From contig JAIOOS010000024.1 in assembly GCA_021414305.1 (NCBI GenBank), positions 186,001 through 250,000 on the forward strand: a stretch of DNA of 64,000 nucleotides, written 5' to 3'. Of this stretch, positions 54,936 to 64,000 are shown one piece after another. Numbering within the stretch: the stretch's first letter is position 1; each line of letters opens with the position of its first letter. A program made the position numbers and the translations under genes. The notes below the pieces were generated by a model. That model saw only the letters and a list, made by a program, of their open reading frames with translations, did not search any database and was not told where the DNA came from. Source of the stretch: Burkholderiales bacterium. Lineage in GTDB: Bacteria; Pseudomonadota; Gammaproteobacteria; Burkholderiales; Burkholderiaceae_C.

Positions 54936-55649
54936 TCAGAAGTCGCGCAGCTTGACCCGCAGGCGGGCGATCGACTGGCTGTGCAGCTGGCAGACGCGCG
55001 ACTCGGTCACCTTCAGCACCGCCGCGATCTCCTTCAGGTTCATGTCGTGCTCGTAGTACATGCTCATCACGTACTGCTCGCGCTCGGGCAGCACCTTGAT
55101 CGCCTCGACCAGGGCGGCGCGCATGCGGTGATCCTGGAGCTGCGCCAGCGGGTTGGCTTCCTCGTCGACGACGTGGCGGTCGAGGAAATCGCTGTCGCCG
55201 TCGGCGCCCGCCATGTCTTCGAGATACACGAGCTGGGTGCCGCGCACCTTGCCGAGCAGCTCCTGGTATTCGGCCAGGGTGACGCCCATTTCCTTGGCGA
55301 TCTCGCTCTCGACCGGCGCGCGGCCGAATTTCTGCTCGAGCTTGGCAACCGCCGATTCGATCGAGCGCTGCTGCTTGCGCGTGCCGCGCGAGAGGTAGTC
55401 GTTGCCGCGCAGCTCGTCGAGCATGGCGCCGCGGATGCGCTGGGTGGCGAAGGTCTCGAACTGCACGCCCTGGGCGGCGTCGAAGCGCGACAGCGCGTCG
55501 GTCAGGCCGATCATGCCGACCTGGATCAGGTCGTCGATCTCGACGTTGGCGGGCAGCTTGGCGATCATCTGGTGGGCCAGTCGCCGAACCAGTCCGCTGT
55601 ATTGCTTCAGCGTCGTGTTCAGGTCCAGCTGGCCTTTGGCGGTGTACAT
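54936..55649 (-). CDS. fliA: Flagellar sigma factor sigma-28
   Basis: A 237-residue sigma factor for late flagellar and chemotaxis genes. Region 2 has MIAKLPANVEIDDLIQVGMI and FETFATQRIRGAMLDELR, and region 4 ends with VTESRVCQLHSQSIARLRVK. The start is ATG 55649 (MYTAKGQLDL), with GGAG a few bases upstream. An ATG at 55667, overlapping the previous gene's stop, would add six residues. Last flagellar gene of flhB-flhA-flhF-flhG-fliA. Confidence 0.95.
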   Translation of the reverse strand: MYTAKGQLDLNTTLKQYSGLVRRLAHQMIAKLPANVEIDDLIQVGMIGLTDALSRFDAAQGVQFETFATQRIRGAMLDELRGNDYLSRGTRKQQRSIESAVAKLEQKFGRAPVESEIAKEMGVTLAEYQELLGKVRGTQLVYLEDMAGADGDSDFLDRHVVDEEANPLAQLQDHRMRAALVEAIKVLPEREQYVMSMYYEHDMNLKEIAAVLKVTESRVCQLHSQSIARLRVKLRDF

Positions 55650-55663
55650 GGCGGCTCCGGAAA

Positions 55664-56506
55664 TCATGAGAACGCGTGGCTCGTGGTGGCAGCAGCCTTG
55701 CGCACCGGCGGCAGGACGGGACGGGTCAGCGCCTCGGCGCCGAGGCGATGGGCGACCAGCCGGGCCAGCGCCAGGCTGGGCGGCTCGGTCGCGTCGCCGG
55801 CCGGGTCGACCCGGGCCCAGTCGCGCAGCACCGCGCCGAAGAAGCTGTCGGCGCAGCTCGCCATCTGCGTGGCGATGCGCTCGGCGCGTGGCGAGTTCGG
55901 CGCGGCGCCGAGCACCATGTCGAACACCGGCAGGCCGGCCCGCTGGGTCAGCAGCTTCATCGCAGCGTAGGCATGGGTGACGCTCTCGGGCCGGTCTTCG
56001 GCCAGGACGATCGGGAACGGGGCCTCGGTCGATGCGGCGTGGAGGCGGCGCTGCGAGAACATCCGGCACAGCTCCGGTGCGCTGGCGTGGACGAGGACGA
56101 TCTTGCAGCGCGGCGCCGCCTCGGCGATGGCGTGCAGCAGGCCCTGGGTCGAGCCGGTCGAATCGACGAAGCGGATCGGCAGGCCGCGGGCCGGCAGGTA
56201 GGAGACACGCTCGGACAGGCGCTCGATGCATTGGCCGAGATCGACGAGGGCCATCTCGCCGGCCTCGCCCGCACGTTCGGCGGCGTCGACCACCAGGGTG
56301 CTCGCCTTGCGCTCGGCGAACGCGGTGCACAGCCGCTCGAGCAACACGCCGCCGAAAGCGATGTGCGGGTTCGAGACCACCGGCACGAAGCGGATGCGCG
56401 AGCCGGAGAACATCCGGCGCAGGCCGTCGGCCTGGTCGCTGCGGCTGCTGGCTGGGCGGTCGGTCATGGCAGGGTCGGCAGGAAAGTCGAACGGATCGCG
56501 GCTCAT
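55664..56506 (-). CDS. FlhG/FleN-position protein lacking the P-loop
   Basis: A 280-residue protein in the place of flhG, between flhF and fliA, with ATGA overlap to flhF. It starts with DQADGLRRMFSGSRIRFVPV, like FlhG, where the DQAxGLR box binds FlhF. At the Walker A position, however, it reads VVSNPHIAFGGVLLERL, with no GKGGxGK. A Walker-B-like LVVDAAERAGE is also changed. ATP binding is therefore doubtful, and it may be a structural or regulatory remnant of FlhG. Flagellar placement role is inferred from position only. Confidence 0.75.
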   Translation of the reverse strand: MSRDPFDFPADPAMTDRPASSRSDQADGLRRMFSGSRIRFVPVVSNPHIAFGGVLLERLCTAFAERKASTLVVDAAERAGEAGEMALVDLGQCIERLSERVSYLPARGLPIRFVDSTGSTQGLLHAIAEAAPRCKIVLVHASAPELCRMFSQRRLHAASTEAPFPIVLAEDRPESVTHAYAAMKLLTQRAGLPVFDMVLGAAPNSPRAERIATQMASCADSFFGAVLRDWARVDPAGDATEPPSLALARLVAHRLGAEALTRPVLPPVRKAAATTSHAFS

Positions 56507-58065
56507 GCGGCGGCCGTGGCGGACGCGCTCGCGCTGCTGCGCGGCGCGGCGAACAGCAGGTTCATGTCGCCGGCGTCGAAGCGCCAGGCCGAGCTGCCGC
56601 CGCCGCGCATCGCCCGCTGCACCAGCGCGCTGGCCGACAGGCGGTGCCAGTCTTCGGGCACGCGCTGGCCGTTGGCGACGCCGACGATCTTCAGCTTGTG
56701 ACGGATCGCCGCGTCGATCGCGGGGCCGAGCTTGACGGCTTCGTCGATCTTGCTCAGCACGATGCCGGCGCAGGTCGCGGCCTGGTAGGCGACGATCACG
56801 TCCTCGATCGTCTCGCCCTGCGAAGCGGCGCTCACGACCAGCACGCGCTGGATCGAACGGTGCGAGAGCATCTCGAGCAGCTCACGCGTCCGGCTGTCGC
56901 GCTGCGCCATGCCGGCGGTGTCGATCAGGACCATCTTCTTGGCCGACAGCAGGTCGAGCAGGTCCTCGAGCGAGGCGCGGTCGTGGGCGGTGTGCACCGG
57001 TACGCCGAGGATCCGGCCGTAGGCGCGCAGCTGCTCGTGCGCGCCGACGCGGTAGGCGTCAAGCGTGATCAGGCCGAGATTGGAGGCGCCGTGGCGGGCG
57101 GCGAAGGCCGCTGCCACCTTCGCCGTGGTCGTCGTCTTGCCGACGCCGGTGGCGCCGATCAGGGCGAACACGCCGCCCCGCTCCTCGAGGGCGATGTCGT
57201 TCTCGCCGGCTTGCACGTTTCGCGTCAGGATGTCGGTCGCCCAGGCGGTCTCGTCGCCGGTGTCGTCGGTCAGGCCGGCGGCGAGCTTTCTGATCAGCGC
57301 GGGCGAGAAGCCGCAGTCGAGCAGCTTTTGCGTCAGGCGCGCCTCGCCCGGGCGGCGCTGCAGCTTCTCCATGAACGCCAGGGCGCCGAAGCGCTCCTCG
57401 ATCAGGCCCTTCATCGAGCGCAGTTCGGCCATCACGCCGGCATGGTCGCCGGCGGCGTCGGCGTCGCGGATCGGGTCGGCGGCGAGCGCCGGCTGCGCCG
57501 CAGCGCGGGAAGGAGGCGCGCTTTCGTTCATGCGTTGCCCGAGCACTCCGGTCTCGGCGCGGCGCTCCCCGGCGGCGGCGAGAGCGGCCTTGGCCTGCTC
57601 GTGCGAGGCGGCCGCGGCGGCATAGATCTCGGCTGGCGACGCCGAACGCTCGCCGGGAAACTCGATCGGATCGTCGATGTTCAGGTCGAGGCCGCTTTCG
57701 CGCTGCGTGCGCTGGGCAAAGGCCGGATCGGCCTCGCCCTGCAGCGAGGCCTTGCGGCGCTTGAGCATGCGGTTGCGAACGTAGTCCTGGAACGAGAGCG
57801 TGCTCATCTGCAGCCGCGAGACGTCCTGGTCGACGCTGGTGTGGGCCCGGTCGTCCTGCCCCTTGTCTTCGGCATGGCGAACCTGCGGCTGGGTCGTGCT
57901 CGCGAGCTCCTCGACCTGGCGCATGCCTTCGGGCGCCATCGCCAGCACCTCGACCCCGGCGCCGGCCGGCTTGGTGGAGAGAACCACGGCGTCTTCGCCG
58001 AGCGCCTCGCGGACCTGGCGAAGCGCTTCGCGGGAGGTGCGTGCGGTAAAGCGTCTGACGTTCAT
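56503..58065 (-). CDS. flhF: Flagellar SRP-like GTPase FlhF
   Basis: A 520-residue GTPase that places the flagellum at the pole. The N-terminal B domain (MNVRRFTARTSREALRQVRE) is followed by a long variable linker (residues 60-200) and the NG domain, with P-loop ALIGATGVGKTTTTAKVAAA near residue 301, LITLDAYRVGAHEQLRAYG, and VLIDTAGMAQRD. The C-terminus (DWHRLSASALVQRAMRGG) is typical. It overlaps flhA at its start and the FlhG-like gene at its stop, both by 4 bases. Confidence 0.95.
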   Translation of the reverse strand: MNVRRFTARTSREALRQVREALGEDAVVLSTKPAGAGVEVLAMAPEGMRQVEELASTTQPQVRHAEDKGQDDRAHTSVDQDVSRLQMSTLSFQDYVRNRMLKRRKASLQGEADPAFAQRTQRESGLDLNIDDPIEFPGERSASPAEIYAAAAASHEQAKAALAAAGERRAETGVLGQRMNESAPPSRAAAQPALAADPIRDADAAGDHAGVMAELRSMKGLIEERFGALAFMEKLQRRPGEARLTQKLLDCGFSPALIRKLAAGLTDDTGDETAWATDILTRNVQAGENDIALEERGGVFALIGATGVGKTTTTAKVAAAFAARHGASNLGLITLDAYRVGAHEQLRAYGRILGVPVHTAHDRASLEDLLDLLSAKKMVLIDTAGMAQRDSRTRELLEMLSHRSIQRVLVVSAASQGETIEDVIVAYQAATCAGIVLSKIDEAVKLGPAIDAAIRHKLKIVGVANGQRVPEDWHRLSASALVQRAMRGGGSSAWRFDAGDMNLLFAAPRSSASASATAAA

Positions 58066-60146
58066 GCTGCTGCTCCGATGATCGAGCCGATGCGGATGGA
58101 ATGCGTTTCAGGGATCTCGCTGTGCGAGAGCACCTTGAGTCGGGGCGCGGCGCGCTTGAGGAGGCGGGCCATGGGCGCGCGGATCAGGTCGGGCACCAGA
58201 AGGCACGCCGGGTGGCCGAGGTCTTCCTGGCGCTTGGCCGACTCGGCGGCGCTGCGGCTCAGCGTGTCGGCGACGCCCGGGTCGAGCGCGGCACCATGCG
58301 GCGAGTTGAGGGCGTGGGTGACCATGCGCTCGAGCTCGGGCTCGAGGGCGATGACCTCGAGCTCGCGGGTCGGGCCGTAGATCTGCTGCACGATCGAGGG
58401 CGCCAGGTGAACGCGGATCCGCCGGGCGAGCTCGGCCGGGTCGGTCACGGTGGCGGCGAACTCGGCCAGGCACTCGACGATCGAGCGCATGTCGCGGATG
58501 TGCACGCCTTCCTCGAGCAGGAGCTGCAGAACCTTCTGCAGGGTGGCGATGCCGACCATCTTGGGGATCACGTCTTCCATGAGTTTGGGAGCCAGCTTGG
58601 TGACGTGTTCGACGAGTTGTTGGGTCTCGACGCGGCCGAGCAGACGGGCCGCGTGCAGTTGCATCAAGTGTGAAAGGTGGGTGGCGATGACGGTCGCGCA
58701 ATCAACGACCGTAAATCCGGCCATCTGCGCCTGCTCGCGCTGGCGTTCCTCGATCCAGGTGGCGGGCAGGCCGAACGCCGGATCGGTGGTCGCGGTGCCG
58801 ATCAGCGGCACGGTCGCGCCGCCCGGGTTGATGGCCAGCCACATGCCCGGGAACGCCTCGCCTTCGCCGACGATCGCGCCGCGCAGCGTCAGGCGGTAGG
58901 CGCTCGGCTTGAGCTCGAGGTTGTCGCGGATGTGCACCGGCGGCGGCAGGAAGCCGACGTCCTGGGCGAACTTGCGCCGCACGCCCTTGATCCGGCCGAG
59001 CAGGTCGCCCTGCTTGGCCTTGTCGACCAGCGCGATCAGGCGATAGCCGACCTCCAGGCCGAGGGTGTCGACCGGCTGCAGGTCTTCCCAGCTCGCCTCG
59101 GCGTTCGCCTCGGGCGGCGACGGCGGCGGCTTGGGCGCGTTCTTCACCTTCTGCTGGTGCTCGCGCAGCAGCCAGGCGCCGTAGCCGAGCGCCGAGCCGA
59201 GCATCAGGAACACCAGGTGCGGCATGCCGGGAATCGCGCCGAGCACGATCAGCACGGCGGCGACGATCGCCAGCGAGCGCGGCGACGAGAACACCTGGCT
59301 CGTGATCTGGCTGCCGACGTCGTTGCCCTTGCCGACGCGCGAGACCACCATCGCCGCGGCGACCGATATCAGCAGGGCGGGGATCTGCGCCACCAGCGCG
59401 TCGCCGACCGCGAGCAGGATGTAGCTGTCGGCCGCCTGCGCCGCCGAGAGGTCGTGCTGGAGCACGCCGATGACGAAGCCGCCGATGATGTTGATGAAGA
59501 GGATGAGCAGGCCCGCCATGGCGTCGCCGCGCACGTACTTCGAGGCGCCGTCCATGGAGCCGAAGAACTCGGCCTCCTCGCCGACCTCGGCGCGGCGCCG
59601 CTTGGCTTCCTTCTCGTCGATCAGGCCGGCGTTCATGTCGGCGTCGATCGCCATCTGCTTGCCGGGCATCGCGTCGAGGGTGAAGCGGGCGCCGACCTCG
59701 GCGATCCGCTCGGCGCCCTTGGTCACCACGACGAAGTTGATGACGACCAGGATCGCGAACACGATCAGGCCGACCGCGAAGTTGCCGCCGATCAGGAAGT
59801 GGCCGAACGACTCGATCACCTTGCCGGCCGCGCCGGCGCCGGTGTGGCCCTCCAGCAGCACCACCCGGGTCGAGGCGACGTTGAGCGAGAGGCGCAGCAG
59901 CGTCGTCAGCAGGATCACGGCCGGGAAGGCGGCGAAGTCGAGCGGCCGCACCATGTAGGCGGCGACCATCATCACCATCAGCGCCATCGCGATGTTGAAG
60001 GTGAACAGAAGGTCGAGCGCGAACGCCGGCAGCGGCAGCACCATCATCGCCAGGATCATCACCACGACCAGCGGCGCCATCAGGCCGCGGATCGCCTTGG
60101 CGTTGGGGCCGAGCCAGGCCTGCAGGGGCTGAAGGATCGCGTTCAT
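58062..60146 (-). CDS. flhA: Flagellar export gate protein FlhA
   Basis: A 694-residue inner-membrane protein of the flagellar type III export gate. Eight hydrophobic segments (residues about 20-330) include the conserved FHIPEP-type region ARFTLDAMPGKQMAIDADMN and the cytoplasmic loop DEKEAKRRRAEVGEEAEFFG. A large C-terminal cytoplasmic domain binds chaperone-substrate complexes. The start ATG 60146 has GGGGGAGA 7 bases upstream; part of that comes from the palindrome that ends flhB. It overlaps flhF at its stop. Confidence 0.97.
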   Translation of the reverse strand: MNAILQPLQAWLGPNAKAIRGLMAPLVVVMILAMMVLPLPAFALDLLFTFNIAMALMVMMVAAYMVRPLDFAAFPAVILLTTLLRLSLNVASTRVVLLEGHTGAGAAGKVIESFGHFLIGGNFAVGLIVFAILVVINFVVVTKGAERIAEVGARFTLDAMPGKQMAIDADMNAGLIDEKEAKRRRAEVGEEAEFFGSMDGASKYVRGDAMAGLLILFINIIGGFVIGVLQHDLSAAQAADSYILLAVGDALVAQIPALLISVAAAMVVSRVGKGNDVGSQITSQVFSSPRSLAIVAAVLIVLGAIPGMPHLVFLMLGSALGYGAWLLREHQQKVKNAPKPPPSPPEANAEASWEDLQPVDTLGLEVGYRLIALVDKAKQGDLLGRIKGVRRKFAQDVGFLPPPVHIRDNLELKPSAYRLTLRGAIVGEGEAFPGMWLAINPGGATVPLIGTATTDPAFGLPATWIEERQREQAQMAGFTVVDCATVIATHLSHLMQLHAARLLGRVETQQLVEHVTKLAPKLMEDVIPKMVGIATLQKVLQLLLEEGVHIRDMRSIVECLAEFAATVTDPAELARRIRVHLAPSIVQQIYGPTRELEVIALEPELERMVTHALNSPHGAALDPGVADTLSRSAAESAKRQEDLGHPACLLVPDLIRAPMARLLKRAAPRLKVLSHSEIPETHSIRIGSIIGAAA

Positions 60147-60157
60147 GTGGTGTCTCC

Positions 60158-60181
60158 CCCTCTCCCGCTAGCGGGAGAGGG
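60158..60181. repeat. REP-like 24-bp palindrome at the flhB/flhA junction
   Basis: CCCTCTCCCGCTAGCGGGAGAGGG is a perfect palindrome, followed by GCCGGGGTGAGGG, which is a familiar companion of this repeat in proteobacterial intergenic regions. The flhB TAG (60168-60170) lies at its centre, and it encodes the last FlhB residues (TLTPALSR). It also supplies part of the purine-rich ribosome-binding stretch for flhA. Confidence 0.8.
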
Positions 60182-61331
60182 CCGGGGTGAGGGTGGCCGC
60201 GGCATGCGGATCGAGCTCGACAGGCACATCCAGCGTCGGCAGCGCGCCGGGCATCGGCGCCTTGCCGCCGAGCGCGGCCCGGAGCTGGTAGACATAGGCA
60301 AGCACCTGCGCGACCGCGGCGAACAGCGCGGTCGGGATCTCGCGGTCGAGCTCGGCGTGCGCGTACAGGGCGCGGGCCAGGACCGGCGCTTCGAGCACCG
60401 GCACCTTGCTGTCCCGGGCGACGTCGCGGATGCGCAGGGCGAGCAGGTCGGCGCCCTTGGCGACGACGCGCGGCGCGCCCATGGTCTTGTCGTCGTACTT
60501 GAGCGCGACCGCGTAGTGGGTCGGGTTCATCACCACCAGGTCGGCCTGGGGCACCGCGGCGATCATTCTCCGCTTGGTCATCTCGCGCATGCGGGCCCGG
60601 ACCTTGCCCTTGACCTCGGCGCTGCCCTCGGACTCCTTGTGCTCCTGCTTCACCTCCTGGTGGCTCATCTTCAGCTTCGCCGCGTGCTGGAACTTCTGCA
60701 GCGGCACGTCGACCGCGGCGAACAGCGCCAGCGCCAGCAGGATCAGCGCCAGGCCGCTCGCCATCGCCCCGGTGGCGGCCGGAATCGCGGCCGGCAGCGA
60801 AAGCGCGAGCACGCCGGAGAAGACATCGACGTGGCGCGACAGCCAGAACGCGCCGATCGCCGCCAGCACCAGCGCCAGGAGGCTCGCCTTCAGCGCGTCG
60901 ATCAGCTGCGCCTTGGAGAACACGCGGCCGAGGCCGGTCAGCGGGTTGAGGGTCTCGAACTTCGGGCCTAGCGGCTTGAAGGTCCAGGTCCAGCCGCCCA
61001 TCGCGATGCTGGCGACGATGGCGACCATGATCATCGCCACGCCGAACGGCACCGCCGCCATCGCCCAGGTGCCCGCGCCCTCGGCCAGGCGCGCGGTCAT
61101 CGAGCCTTCGCCGAGCGCGACCTTCGCATCGAACTGCAGCGATGCGGCGAGCGCGTTCTTCATCGCCACCGCGGCGTGCGGCGCGGCGGCCACGAGCAGC
61201 ACGCTGCCGCCGGCGATCGCCGCGAAGTGGCCGAGGTCGCGCGAGCGCGCAACCTGGCCGTCTGCCCGCGCCTTGTCGAGCTTGCGCTGCGACGCGGGAA
61301 GGTTCTTGTCCTGTGCGGAGGTGTCGGCCAT
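60168..61331 (-). CDS. flhB: Flagellar export gate protein FlhB
   Basis: A 387-residue membrane protein that controls substrate switching in flagellar export. The N-terminal DTSAQDKNLPASQRKLDKAR precedes four hydrophobic helices. The cytoplasmic domain has the self-cleaving motif NPTH at residues 269-272 (VVMNPTHYAVALKYDD). The C-terminus ending LTPALSR comes from an inserted REP-like palindrome rather than from the flagellar gene, so the natural C-terminus was probably replaced. It is the first gene of the flagellar unit. Confidence 0.96.
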   Translation of the reverse strand: MADTSAQDKNLPASQRKLDKARADGQVARSRDLGHFAAIAGGSVLLVAAAPHAAVAMKNALAASLQFDAKVALGEGSMTARLAEGAGTWAMAAVPFGVAMIMVAIVASIAMGGWTWTFKPLGPKFETLNPLTGLGRVFSKAQLIDALKASLLALVLAAIGAFWLSRHVDVFSGVLALSLPAAIPAATGAMASGLALILLALALFAAVDVPLQKFQHAAKLKMSHQEVKQEHKESEGSAEVKGKVRARMREMTKRRMIAAVPQADLVVMNPTHYAVALKYDDKTMGAPRVVAKGADLLALRIRDVARDSKVPVLEAPVLARALYAHAELDREIPTALFAAVAQVLAYVYQLRAALGGKAPMPGALPTLDVPVELDPHAAATLTPALSR

Positions 61332-61540
61332 GGTTGCGATCTGCTGCGGACGATTGTTCCGGGGGGGACGGAAAACTTGAGCCGGATAAGGCAGGGGAAG
61401 GCCGGGCTATTCGCCGTGCCGCGCCGACCGGCGTTGCCGATCCACGGCCGTGCATCCGCGGGGCGACGGAGTGCGTAGAAGTTCACACCCGAGACGCCGC
61501 CATTCCGTGGCTCCGGTATGCAACCCTTCAGAGGACAAGC

Positions 61541-62092
61541 ATGAAACTCGTGAAATACGCAGCGGTCGTCCTGGCCGCCTCGCTCTCCGCGGTGGCCCTC
61601 ACCGCCTCGGCCCAGGTGATGGTCGGCGGCGCGCCGATGTACTCCAGCAAGGACATCATCGACAACGCCGTCAACTCCAAGGACCACACCACCCTGGTCG
61701 CCGCGGTCAAGGCCGCCGGGCTGGTGGAAACGCTGAAGGGCGCCGGCCCGTTCACCGTGTTCGCGCCGGTCAACGCCGGCTTCGCCGCGCTGCCCGCCGG
61801 CACCGTCGACAGCCTGCTCAAGCCGGAGAACAAGGCGGCGCTGACCAAGGTGCTGACGTACCACGTCGTCGCCGGCAAGATGGATTCAGCGGCGTTGTCG
61901 AAGGCGATCGACGCCGGCGGCGGCAAGGCGATGCTCACCGCCGTCTCCGGCGGCATGCTGACGGCCACGAAGAGCGGCAGCGCGATCATGGTCGCCGACG
62001 AATCGGGCGGCGTGGCCAAGGTCACGATCCCCGACGTCGTGCAGTCGAACGGCGTGATCCACGTCGTCGACAAGGTGCTGTTGCCGAAGTAG
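61541..62092 (+). CDS. Exported fasciclin-domain protein
   Basis: A 183-residue secreted protein. The signal peptide ends near LTASAQ. One fasciclin (FAS1) domain follows, with TLVAAVKAAGLVETLKGAGP, FTVFAPVNAGFAALPAGTVD and the H2 motif VLTYHVVAGKM. FAS1 domains mediate adhesion or ligand binding. The ATG 61541 is preceded by GAGGA. It is divergent from flhB (209 bases) and convergent with the hybrid kinase gene. A hairpin follows its stop. Confidence 0.92.
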   Translation: MKLVKYAAVVLAASLSAVALTASAQVMVGGAPMYSSKDIIDNAVNSKDHTTLVAAVKAAGLVETLKGAGPFTVFAPVNAGFAALPAGTVDSLLKPENKAALTKVLTYHVVAGKMDSAALSKAIDAGGGKAMLTAVSGGMLTATKSGSAIMVADESGGVAKVTIPDVVQSNGVIHVVDKVLLPK

Positions 62093-62114
62093 CAGCGTCT
62101 CTGCCGGGAAGACG

Positions 62115-62138
62115 AGCGCGGCCCGAGGGCCGCGTTTC
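62115..62138. terminator. Hairpin between the fasciclin and hybrid kinase genes
   Basis: An 8-bp stem CGCGGCCC / GGGCCGCG with a 2-base centre GA, followed by TTTCTC on the plus strand. It fits an intrinsic terminator for the fasciclin gene and may also act on the convergent kinase transcript. Confidence 0.6.
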
Positions 62139-62152
62139 TCGTTTCGCCTCGC

Positions 62153-64000
<1,848 letters not shown>

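Overview
The window is about 64 kb of GC-rich, densely coding bacterial chromosome. Gene order and content point to a flagellated betaproteobacterium, most likely Burkholderiales. The signs are argH divergent from an AlgZ/AlgR-type LytTR two-component system, followed by hemC-hemD-hemX-hemY beside ppc; flhB-flhA-flhF-flhG-fliA; rph-rdgB-hemW beside a Ser/Thr kinase and PP2C phosphatase; and a DUF4148 protein. I see no rRNA, CRISPR array, transposase, prophage or plasmid signature, so the window reads as core chromosome with a few accessory inserts.

Layout. 1-1.8 kb: a fumarylacetoacetase-family hydratase running off the edge, translationally coupled to serS. 1.8-5.2 kb: iron storage (bfr, bfd) divergent from ferrous iron uptake (feoA, feoB, a small Cys-cluster membrane protein), with an AT-rich, Fur-like control region between them. 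5.2-11.7 kb: an exported S9 peptidase, fkpB-ispH, radC-smr, and a coupled GGDEF/MinD-like pair. 11.7-17.3 kb: hemW, rdgB, rph, a PP2C phosphatase and a Ser/Thr kinase, divergent from yicC. 17.3-20.6 kb: an accessory insert (2-hydroxyacid dehydrogenase, LigI-like amidohydrolase, DUF3237 protein, exported beta-propeller) that separates yicC from gmk. 20.7-24.5 kb: gmk, rpoZ and spoT, convergent with greB. 24.6-33.9 kb: FMN reductase, SulP transporter, LysR regulator, DUF4148 protein, SET-domain protein, putA, and ornithine cyclodeaminase. 33.9-36.8 kb: a UvrA2-type ATPase and tRNA-Arg(ACG). 36.8-49.2 kb: the hemY-hemX-hemD-hemC block, ppc, two unknown exported or membrane proteins, algR-like, algZ-like and argH. 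49.2-52.5 kb: small exported proteins, a lipoprotein esterase, an ABM monooxygenase, a VIT1/CCC1 transporter and two small unknowns. 52.6-54.1 kb: two tandem Crp/Fnr regulators. 54.2-61.3 kb: a flagellar export and regulation operon on the minus strand. 61.5-64 kb: a fasciclin-domain protein and the 3' part of a hybrid sensor kinase.

How the genes work together. Iron is a recurring theme: FeoAB imports Fe2+, Bfr stores it, Bfd helps release it, and a VIT1-like protein may move it across a membrane. The heme block and HemW consume it. Nucleotide signalling and turnover genes are also clustered (gmk, rpoZ, spoT, rdgB, and a GGDEF cyclase with an intact inhibitory site). Flagellar assembly genes form one operon whose FlhG-position protein lacks the ATP-binding P-loop, while an intact MinD/FlhG-like ATPase sits elsewhere, coupled to the GGDEF gene.

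Most unusual observations: a repeated palindrome TCTGTGCGCTAGCGCACAGA in front of three adjacent genes at the tandem Crp/Fnr locus; a REP-like palindrome forming both the flhB stop codon and part of the flhA ribosome-binding region; an in-frame repeat insertion inside ppc; the P-loop-less FlhG; and the coupled dehydrogenase/amidohydrolase insert. None amounts to a clearly new defence or mobile system.
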